This document shows positions 5,018 to 10,083 of a DNA stretch of 10,083 bases, one piece after another. The stretch is from an uncultured Oscillibacter sp. (GTDB lineage Bacteria; Bacillota; Clostridia; Oscillospirales; Oscillospiraceae): contig CAMNAE010000038.1 of NCBI GenBank assembly GCA_946530565.1, positions 1-10,083 on the forward strand. The letters run 5' to 3'. Position 1 is the stretch's first letter. Each line of letters begins with the position of its first letter. Under the pieces are notes generated by a model. It worked only from the letters and a program-made list of their open reading frames with translations, did no database searches and was not told where the DNA came from. The position numbers were made by a program, and so were the translations under genes.

Positions 5018-5031
5018 ATTTGCGGGGCGTG

Positions 5032-5052
5032 AAATCTCGCATAATATAAATT
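5032..5052. other. inter-copy att junction (attP equivalent)
   Basis: The same 21-bp core flanked on both sides by element sequence, with GGGGCGTG before and AATTAGCTG after. This is the joint expected in the excised circle. It places ATCTCGCATAA beside the degenerate partner arm TTAATTAGCTG. Confidence 0.88.
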
Positions 5053-5069
5053 AATTAGCTGTTTTTTTG

Positions 5070-5115
5070 AGCGCTGCTCACGTCCCTATGACAGGGAAGT
5101 GGGCGGCGCTTTTTT
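5070..5115 (+). terminator. left-end leader terminator or attenuator, copy 2
   Basis: Same 12-bp plus 5-bp stem and T6 as 73-118. Here it sits about 50 nt downstream of the -10 of the junction promoter (5012-5017), so it would decide whether transcripts from that promoter reach the operon. No leader peptide with its own ribosome-binding site is visible before it. Confidence 0.75.
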
Positions 5116-5148
5116 GCGCCCCGCAGCCAGTAGAAAGGGGAGGTAATC

Positions 5149-5331
5149 ATGCAATACTGGTGTGTCATCTGCAAGGACCATCTCAACCGGGAGGGCGTCA
5201 CCGTCGGCGACATGTTGAGCCGATCGGAGGCGCTGCGCCTCGCTCGCACGATCAGCGAGTTTCAGGCGTGCGAGGTCTACATCATGGAGAGCGCCTTTTG
5301 TGCGCCCGGTCAGAAAGGAGGGCGGCGCTGA
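5149..5331 (+). CDS. 60-aa CxxC small protein, copy 2
   Basis: Translation identical to the gene at 152-334: C5-x2-C8, C41, C51, GGGGAGG before the ATG, TGATG overlap with the next gene. In this copy it is the first gene after the junction promoter and attenuator, so it should be expressed more readily than copy 1. Function unknown. Confidence 0.75.
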   Translation: MQYWCVICKDHLNREGVTVGDMLSRSEALRLARTISEFQACEVYIMESAFCAPGQKGGRR

Positions 5332-5615
5332 TGCTGCGCATCTGCTGGAAATGCTGGTACTTCACCAACCGTCGCGGCCTGTTCGGCCTGTGCTATGAGC
5401 CGGGCCACTTCCTCGCCGGCATGAGGACGCGCGGCCATGCTCCGTATAAATGCGCCCTGTGTCCGGCCTGTGATCACTTTTTTTTCTTTGAACAACAGCC
5501 GCGCAAGCGGCAGGGGTCGAGGCTTTCGTCCCTGCTGCCGAGGCTGCAGCCCCGGCGGGTCATCGTGCGCCCCCGCGCACAGTATGACAGCGCCGGACAG
5601 ACAAGGGAGGTCTGA
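5331..5615 (+). CDS. 94-aa Cys/His-rich zinc-finger-like protein, copy 2
   Basis: Identical to 334-618, with two Cys clusters (residues 5-26 and 41-49), the Phe run from an eight-T tract at 5478-5485, and an Arg-rich tail. It is coupled to the upstream gene by a 1-nt overlap and followed 2 nt later by the 53-aa gene. Confidence 0.7.
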   Translation: MLRICWKCWYFTNRRGLFGLCYEPGHFLAGMRTRGHAPYKCALCPACDHFFFFEQQPRKRQGSRLSSLLPRLQPRRVIVRPRAQYDSAGQTREV

Positions 5616-5617
5616 TC

Positions 5618-5779
5618 ATGGCCGAGTGGTGCGGATGGTGGGACGTGGCTTGTGATGATCTGACGCCTGATGAGAAATACGATTGTCGCGCCGAGGGTTT
5701 GTTCTGCTGCCCCGAAGAGTGCGAATTTTGCCTTGCCGGGTATGCAGCGGCCGAAGCCGCAGCGGAGGCCGAAGCATGA
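5618..5779 (+). CDS. 53-aa Cys-rich acidic protein, copy 2
   Basis: Identical to 621-782: seven Cys in the first 38 residues and an Ala/Glu tail, AAGGGAGGT upstream. Its TGA overlaps ATG 5776, the apparent but TAG-interrupted start of the next gene. Confidence 0.7.
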   Translation: MAEWCGWWDVACDDLTPDEKYDCRAEGLFCCPEECEFCLAGYAAAEAAAEAEA

Positions 5780-5802
5780 GCGGCGGCAGATAGCGCGACG
5801 GC

Positions 5803-6054
5803 GTGATCGTGCGCCGCGTGTATGGCCAATCATACGGCGGCCGGAATCTCTACCGCGTATGGAGGGACAACGGCGAATGCTTCAGCATCGACGCAGCCGA
5901 CGCGGCGGAGGCGAAAGCCGAAGCCCGGCGGCGCTGGGCGCGGCTGGACGCAGAGCGAGCGGAGCGCGAAGCGCGCAGGGAACGCGAGCGCGGCGGACTT
6001 GTCGAGGACTGGCACGAACTGGCCGCCGTGATGTGGGCGGCCGTGTTGGGATAA
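5803..6054 (+). CDS. 83-aa charged helical protein; same in-frame TAG upstream, copy 2
   Basis: Identical to 806-1057. The coupled ATG at 5776 again meets TAG (5791-5793) at codon 6 and stays open afterwards. The presence of the TAG in both copies argues against a random base-call error, unless one copy was assembled from the other's reads. Confidence 0.6.
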   Translation: MIVRRVYGQSYGGRNLYRVWRDNGECFSIDAADAAEAKAEARRRWARLDAERAEREARRERERGGLVEDWHELAAVMWAAVLG

Positions 6055-6147
6055 AGGCCGGAAGCCCTTGCAAAAGCCGGAAGCCCAAGCAAAGCCGGGC
6101 AAAGCCCGGCAGCCTGGGCGACGGCAGCCAGGGCGACGGCCGAAAGG
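6055..6147 (+). repeat. intergenic mosaic repeat module A, copy 2
   Basis: Same arrangement as 1058-1150: GAAGCCCTTGCAAAAGC at 6061-6077 and AGCCAGGGCGACGGCCGA at 6126-6143, directly after the TAA of the 83-aa gene. Confidence 0.7.
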
Positions 6148-6161
6148 AAAGGGGGGACAGC

Positions 6162-6368
6162 ATGGCGAGATTTCAAGACTTGCCGCTTTTGAAGTGGGAA
6201 GTATATCACCCGACGCAGGGGCTGTCGATCGTACGAGCGCGCGATCAGATCGACGCGATACGCGAGGCGGCGCTTGCGTGGGGCGTCGATCCGTACAATG
6301 ACAGCTTTCTTGATGAGGTCATGGTCGGCGTTCATGTCGAAGACCATACCGGCCCGATGAGCATTTGA
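6162..6368 (+). CDS. 68-aa uncharacterised protein, copy 2
   Basis: Identical to 1165-1371: beta-hairpin, amphipathic helix and acidic C-terminal half, with AAAGGGGGGA before the ATG and mosaic repeats on both sides. Function unknown. Confidence 0.7.
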   Translation: MARFQDLPLLKWEVYHPTQGLSIVRARDQIDAIREAALAWGVDPYNDSFLDEVMVGVHVEDHTGPMSI

Positions 6369-6557
6369 GGCCGGAAGCCCTTGCAAAAGCGCGACGCTGC
6401 GGCGGGCCCCGCAAGGCGGGAGGGCCGCATCGACGCGCAGCCAGGGCGACGGCCGATAGAGGCAGCGCGCACGACCCGAAGCCCTTGCAAAAGCCGGGCG
6501 CGCCGGCGACAGCCAGCGAAGCCCGGCAGCCAGGGCGAGGGGCAACGGTGCGCGCAG
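6368..6557 (+). repeat. intergenic mosaic repeat module B, copy 2
   Basis: Same as 1371-1560, with the 17-bp unit at 6374-6390 and 6478-6494 and the 18-bp AGCCAGGG unit at 6439-6456. Confidence 0.7.
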
Positions 6558-6578
6558 CCGAGGAAAGGAGGGGAGGAC

Positions 6579-6860
6579 ATAGCCGAGACGAACAAGGCAG
6601 CCGTCACGCGCGTGACGCGGAAACTGCTGCAAAGAACGGAGGAGCTGCTCGACGCGGAAGTGTTGAGCAGCGCCGACCTTGATAAGCTCTCGAACGTAAT
6701 CAAGGACGCGGCCGCGGTGCTGGGCGTCAAAAGCGCCCTTGACGCCCGAGAGCAGCGCGGCAAGATCGCGGTCTTGCTTCGACGCGCAGAGGGCGAGGAC
6801 AGGAAGAACGAGCCTGTCGAGATTCTTTTCGCGCCCGATGTAGAAGACGCCGCGAAATGA
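6579..6860 (+). CDS. 93-aa helical protein with apparent ATA start, copy 2
   Basis: Identical to 1582-1863, including the strong GGAGGGGAGGA site followed by ATA at 6579. The first canonical in-frame alternative is GTG at 6612. Last gene of the left operon, followed by the GC hairpins at 6872-6950. Confidence 0.65.
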   Translation: MAETNKAAVTRVTRKLLQRTEELLDAEVLSSADLDKLSNVIKDAAAVLGVKSALDAREQRGKIAVLLRRAEGEDRKNEPVEILFAPDVEDAAK

Positions 6861-6871
6861 GAGCGTCCCTT

Positions 6872-6950
6872 GTTGAGCGCGCGCCGCGCTTGCGCGGCGC
6901 GCTTGTTCTCAACCTTCGCCCGCCCCGCGGAAACCTCGCGGGGGCGGGCG
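6872..6950. other. pair of very stable GC hairpins after the left operon, copy 2
   Basis: Same stems as 1875-1953: a perfect 11-bp GC stem inside a 6-bp outer stem, then a 13-bp GC stem with one bulge. No T-run follows. Confidence 0.7.
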
Positions 6951-7315
6951 GGAGGAAAAGGGGCGCGGGGACAAGCACCAAGCTCGCGACCACGCACCAG
7001 CCAGCGCGCCAGCCGACGCGCGAAAACGCACCCAGCCGAGACGAGCACAGACCACCGGCGCGGAGGGAACCGCGCCCGCGCGTTTCGAATATAGAGGAAC
7101 GCGGGGCGCGGCTGGCCGAAGGCGGCCCCCCGCACCTTGTTGGCCCCCGCGCCGACCGCGCGCCCGCGCCGGGCGCGCGCCCCGGCGGCGCCGAAGAGCA
7201 GAGCGCCGGAAACAAAGGCGCGAACAACAAGCACAGCCCGGCGACGGCGACGGCGGGGCAGCGCACCCGAGCGCGGGCAAGACGGCGGCAAGGGGGACTC
7301 CGGGGGGCCGCCGAA

Positions 7316-7337
7316 GCCCTTTTTCGGGCGCTTTTTT
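7316..7337 (+). terminator. weak terminator-like hairpin with T6, copy 2
   Basis: Same as 2319-2340: a 4-bp stem then TTTTTT. Weak call. Confidence 0.25.
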
Positions 7338-7751
7338 GACGGGCGCCAGCACGCGCGCCATGGCGCTACGCGCCGGGCAGCGCGCGCCAGCCCGGCAAAA
7401 AGTGGAGGGCGCGAGAGACAGGGCGCGGAAAGACAGCGAACAGGAACAGCCGCGCCCGAAGAGCGCATACCGCTTTGCCCCCTTTGGGGGCAAGCGACGC
7501 GCAGGACACGCCCCCCGACGCAGGAGAGGGGGCGCGCACAAGCGGCGCACGAGCGCAGCGAGCGTATCGACGAGCACCCAAAGCTGCACGCGAACGCCGA
7601 GGCACCCAGCCAGCGCGGGCCGCCGGAGCCTCCGCGACGGCGGCGCGCCGCGCAAGCGGCGCTTTGCCGCGCGGCCGATCTTCGGCCGCCGGTCGCCGGT
7701 CATCGGTTGGCCTCGTCTCAAAAGTGGGACGCTCAATCTGGCAGCAGCCGG

Positions 7752-7842
7752 AGAGGGCGGGCGCCGTACTTACGGCGCCTGTCCCTCTACTTGATAGAGG
7801 GACATTATTCCGTCAGTGGCGTCCACTGTGGAAGAGTGTCCC
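7752..7842 (+). promoter_or_regulatory. candidate double-strand origin and structured rep leader, copy 2
   Basis: Same as 2755-2845, with the predicted nick between 7793 and 7794 in the TACTTGATA loop. It lies exactly 4,997 nt after the copy 1 nick, so initiation at one origin and termination at the other would release one unit-length single-stranded circle. Confidence 0.72.
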
Positions 7843-7857
7843 GGAGGAAAAAACAAG

Positions 7858-8736
7858 ATGTATCAAGGCACGGAAGCCCGGGCGATCATGCATAACGCCC
7901 TGACAAAGATATACCCCGATGGGGGAACAAAGACTCTTGTCGCAGATCGTCCGATCTTCCGGGAGAGGGGATGGGAGGAGCGCGGCAGCCTGGGCGGCCA
8001 TGGCCGCCGCAAGCTGTCGCGCGGACGCTGCAAGCTGTCCCGACGCCTGCAAGGCAAGGGACGTCTTCGGGTAGTCCGGCGCTCGTCGCCGGACAGGGAA
8101 GAGCGCGCGCGCGACAATCTCGAGCGCAGCAAGAGACGGGCGCGCAGCGCCGTCTATGATCTCGCTCGATCGACGGACTTCCGGTATTTCGTGACGCTCA
8201 CCGTCAGCCCGGAAAAGGTCGATCGACTGGATGATGGAGCTGTCTTCAAGAAGCTGCACAACTGGCTCGATAACAATGTCCGGCGGCATGGGCTGACCTA
8301 TGTCTTGATACCGGAGTATCACAAGAAGGGCGGCTTGCACTTTCACGCGTTTTTCAATGATGCGCTCCCGGTCGTTGATTCCGGGACTTTGTCTGTGCCG
8401 GGTGTCAAGCGGCCACGCAAGCCGCGCAGCGAAGCAGAGCGGCGGCGGCTGCTTGACGGCGGCGCTCATATCGTTTACAATCTCCCCGGATGGGATTTCG
8501 GTTTCACGACCGCGCTCGAGCTGTACGGCGATCGCCGGGCAGCCGTGGGCTATGTCGTGAAGTACATCACAAAGGCCGAGCGCAAGATCGGCGGCCGCTG
8601 GTATTACAGCGGCGGCAATCTGCGCCGGCCAGAAGTCCGGGCGCTCGATCTCGACTTCGACGCCGCGTATGGCGAGGCCGGCAGCGGCTTCGAGATCGGC
8701 AGCCTCGGCGCTATCTGCTGCAGCTTGGAGGGCTGA
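7858..8736 (+). CDS. rep: HUH rolling-circle replication initiator, copy 2
   Basis: Translation identical to 2861-3739: FVTLTV, HFH and YVVKY motifs all intact. Two intact rep genes in cis could raise Rep dosage and act on either origin. Confidence 0.93.
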   Translation: MYQGTEARAIMHNALTKIYPDGGTKTLVADRPIFRERGWEERGSLGGHGRRKLSRGRCKLSRRLQGKGRLRVVRRSSPDREERARDNLERSKRRARSAVYDLARSTDFRYFVTLTVSPEKVDRLDDGAVFKKLHNWLDNNVRRHGLTYVLIPEYHKKGGLHFHAFFNDALPVVDSGTLSVPGVKRPRKPRSEAERRRLLDGGAHIVYNLPGWDFGFTTALELYGDRRAAVGYVVKYITKAERKIGGRWYYSGGNLRRPEVRALDLDFDAAYGEAGSGFEIGSLGAICCSLEG

Positions 8737-8740
8737 CACA

Positions 8741-9238
8741 ATGGAAGATCTACCATACACCACCGCGCAAGAGTTCCTTGCGCTGTTCGATATCGACACG
8801 GAGCGCAAGGGCGCGCGGGACTTCTGCGAGCTCGTTCGCCGGATGGCGCTGCTGCGCCGGTTTCCCGATCTGCGCGTCGGCTCTCACGAGATCGCCGCCT
8901 ATGACATGAGCGTGCGCCACTGTTCGCCGCTTGTGTACTGGTCGAACATGAAGCGCGCGATCGCTCCGGCGGTCGAAGCTGATCGGGACACGCTGCGCGC
9001 GCTGCTCGGCTTCTCGCTGCCGGGTGACGGCAAGATCACGGTCTACGCCTTGGCCGTCGCTCTGTCCGGCTCGCTGTCGCTGATGCAGGCCGAATGGTAT
9101 CGGCGGTTGATGGAGCACCACAGCCGGAAGGATATCCCGGATGACATGGCCGCGCCCATATACCTCGCGCAAGATTCTGATCGACAGGAGGCCGAGCAGC
9201 TCGCCGCAGCCATCCGGGGGAGGGGTAAGAAAAAATGA
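8741..9238 (+). CDS. 165-aa Rep-partner protein, possible Spo0A-C-like domain, copy 2
   Basis: Identical to 3744-4241, 4 nt after the rep stop with GGAGG inside the rep end. The DNA-binding assignment rests only on the helical pattern and the MKRAI segment near residues 69-73. Confidence 0.8.
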   Translation: MEDLPYTTAQEFLALFDIDTERKGARDFCELVRRMALLRRFPDLRVGSHEIAAYDMSVRHCSPLVYWSNMKRAIAPAVEADRDTLRALLGFSLPGDGKITVYALAVALSGSLSLMQAEWYRRLMEHHSRKDIPDDMAAPIYLAQDSDRQEAEQLAAAIRGRGKKK

Positions 9239-9445
9239 TCGGACTCCCGGGGGGGTACCCCGGGAAAATTTGGTACCATATAACTGTGTTTTGCCTTGTG
9301 CCGCAATCGCTTGCCGAAAAAGCGGATTTTGCAATTTACAGTTCGGGAAAGTAAAGCCGGGCGCGAAAGCCGCCCGGCGCAGTTTACCGCAGCACCGGCG
9401 GGCGCCGGTTTGCGGACAGGAAAGGAAACAGGAGGGGAGAAGACT
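9239..9445 (+). promoter_or_regulatory. structured leader of int, copy 2
   Basis: Same four stem-loops as 4242-4448, at 9245-9265, 9303-9332, 9356-9378 and 9394-9409, then AGGAGGGG at 9430-9437. No clear promoter. Confidence 0.5.
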
Positions 9446-9976
9446 ATCAGAACACAATATCTCGTAGAGGCACAGCTTGAGTTGCTGCTTGCCGGTCTGA
9501 CCGTAGACAACCGGCTTGTTTGTCGCGTGATGCTCTGGACGGGTTTACGCGTGGGGGACGTGCTGGCGCTCCGGCAAGAGCAGCTTGCCCGGTGCTTTTG
9601 GATCACCGAGCAGAAGACCGGCAAGCGGCGAAAGGTGGGCTTGCCGGACACGCTGATTCATCAGATCAAGACACGGGCGGGCGGATCGCCGTGGGCGTTT
9701 CCGTCGCCGCGCAATCCGCAGCAGCCGCGCACGCGGCAGGCTGTGTGGTCTGACATCAACCGGACGGCGAAGGCGCTCCGGATCAAGGCCAACGCCGGGA
9801 CGCACTCCATGCGGAAGGACTACGCCGTTGATCTCATGCACAAGTACGGCGACCTGCCGAAGGTGCAGCGCGCGCTCAATCACAGCAATCCGACGATCAC
9901 GGCGCTGTATGCGCTGGCCGATCAGCTTGTTGAAACATACCCGGAGCGCGCACAGCTTTTCCGGCGCCGTCGGTAA
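9446..9976 (+). CDS. int: catalytic-domain-only tyrosine recombinase (integrase), apparent ATC start, copy 2
   Basis: Identical to 4449-4979, with the R/K/HxxR/H/Y catalytic set complete and the same ATC at the expected start (9446). This copy lies beside attR and the host flank. Confidence 0.9.
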   Translation: MRTQYLVEAQLELLLAGLTVDNRLVCRVMLWTGLRVGDVLALRQEQLARCFWITEQKTGKRRKVGLPDTLIHQIKTRAGGSPWAFPSPRNPQQPRTRQAVWSDINRTAKALRIKANAGTHSMRKDYAVDLMHKYGDLPKVQRALNHSNPTITALYALADQLVETYPERAQLFRRRR

Positions 9977-9984
9977 AAAAACAG

Positions 9985-10014
9985 TTGACAGGAGAGGTGG
10001 CCTTGTGCTACCAT
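9985..10014 (+). promoter_or_regulatory. right-end promoter of copy 2, pointing outward through attR
   Basis: Same TTGACA, 18-nt spacer and TGC-TACCAT as 4988-5017. Here it reads through attR into host DNA, so it may express a neighbouring host gene until the element excises. Confidence 0.7.
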
Positions 10015-10028
10015 ATTTGCGGGGCGTG

Positions 10029-10060
10029 AAATCTCGCATAATATAAATTTAGCGAGATTT
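10029..10060. other. attR: 21-bp core plus intact host arm, dif-like inverted repeat
   Basis: The core (10029-10049) continues into host sequence to give an inverted repeat, AAATCTCGC (10029-10037) and GCGAGATTT (10052-10060). It has the XerCD/dif layout of 11-6-11: arm ATCTCGCATAA (10031-10041), centre TATAAA (10042-10047), arm TTTAGCGAGAT (10048-10058). The CATAATATA middle matches Firmicute dif sites. The full site is kept at the right end, as in dif-integrated elements. Whether this is the host's real dif is unproven. Confidence 0.75.
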
Positions 10061-10083
10061 ACAATGGCTTTTTTTATAGTTGT
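10061..10083. other. host chromosome, right flank
   Basis: A short AT-rich stretch with a T7 run. ATG at 10064 opens a frame but has no ribosome-binding site and runs off the window, so no gene is called. Confidence 0.5.

Larger units (their letters stand above)
35..5031 (+). mobile_element. integrated rolling-circle element, tandem copy 1
   Basis: A 4,997-bp unit beginning with the att core at 35 and ending just before the next core at 5032. It encodes a HUH Rep, a tyrosine recombinase, a possible DNA-binding protein and six small proteins, all on the + strand, and carries a candidate rolling-circle origin. Int lies beside the right att site, as is usual in integrative elements. No structural phage genes, conjugation genes or cargo are recognisable, so it looks like an integrative replicon or satellite. 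Its left end is joined to host DNA, so this copy lacks the right-end promoter upstream of its left operon. Confidence 0.9.
6861..7751. other. 0.9-kb GC-rich, T-poor, hairpin-dense region, copy 2
   Basis: Same as 1864-2754. T-free stretches fall at 6985-7082, 7142-7298 and 7486-7564. No convincing gene on either strand. Confidence 0.65.
5032..10028 (+). mobile_element. integrated rolling-circle element, tandem copy 2
   Basis: Same 4,997-bp unit in direct orientation. All compared reading frames match copy 1 at an offset of 4,997. Its left operon is preceded by the complete right end of copy 1, including the TTGACA promoter, so this copy has the promoter arrangement of the circular form. Its right end abuts attR and the host flank. 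The tandem could arise by repeated integration into an att site or by integration of a rolling-circle concatemer. It could also be an assembly product of a mixed circular and integrated population. Confidence 0.9.

Noticed and set aside
10064..10083. Start of a host gene at ATG 10064
   Set aside because: No ribosome-binding site and only six codons visible before the window ends.

Overview
The window is almost entirely two head-to-tail copies of one 4,997-bp integrated mobile element (35-5031 and 5032-10028). It is bounded by 34 bp of host DNA on the left and about 34 bp on the right. Every reading frame I compared recurs at an offset of exactly 4,997 with the same translation, so the copies look identical or nearly so. 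A 21-bp core occurs three times, at 35-55, 5032-5052 and 10029-10049. These mark attL, the inter-copy junction (equivalent to attP) and attR.

Each copy has four parts. (1) The left end holds the att core, a strong terminator-like hairpin, and a rightward run of six small genes. Three of these are Cys-rich, probably zinc-binding proteins; three are uncharacterised. They are separated by mosaic GC-rich repeats. (2) About 1 kb of extremely GC-rich, T-poor, hairpin-dense sequence has no convincing gene. It ends in a structured rep leader that contains a candidate double-strand origin: ACTTGATA, the sequence nicked in phiX174-type origins, in the loop and upper stem of a perfect hairpin. (3) An HUH rolling-circle replication initiator (Rep) follows, then a 165-aa partner gene with a possible Spo0A-C-like DNA-binding domain. 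(4) A structured leader precedes a catalytic-domain-only tyrosine recombinase (Int) beside the right att site. A good outward promoter follows Int and points across the att core.

There is no capsid, Zot/pI morphogenesis ATPase, coat, terminase, conjugation ATPase or recognisable cargo. The element is therefore best read as an integrating rolling-circle replicon, either an integrative plasmid or a satellite, and not a complete filamentous phage. The likely logic is as follows. Int, or host XerC/D because the chromosomal site is dif-like, handles integration and excision. Rep nicks the origin. In the tandem array, nicking at one origin and termination at the next would release exactly one 4,997-nt circle without excision. 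The promoter at the right end can drive the left-end operon only when the ends are joined, as a circle or a tandem.

Host: high GC with strong GGAGG ribosome-binding sites, AT-rich intergenic host flanks, and an integrase of a type I associate with gut Clostridia (Oscillospiraceae-like). I infer a high-GC Firmicute; this is not proven. Unusual translation signals recur in both copies: an ATC start for int, an ATA start for a 93-aa gene, and an in-frame TAG at codon 6 of another gene.
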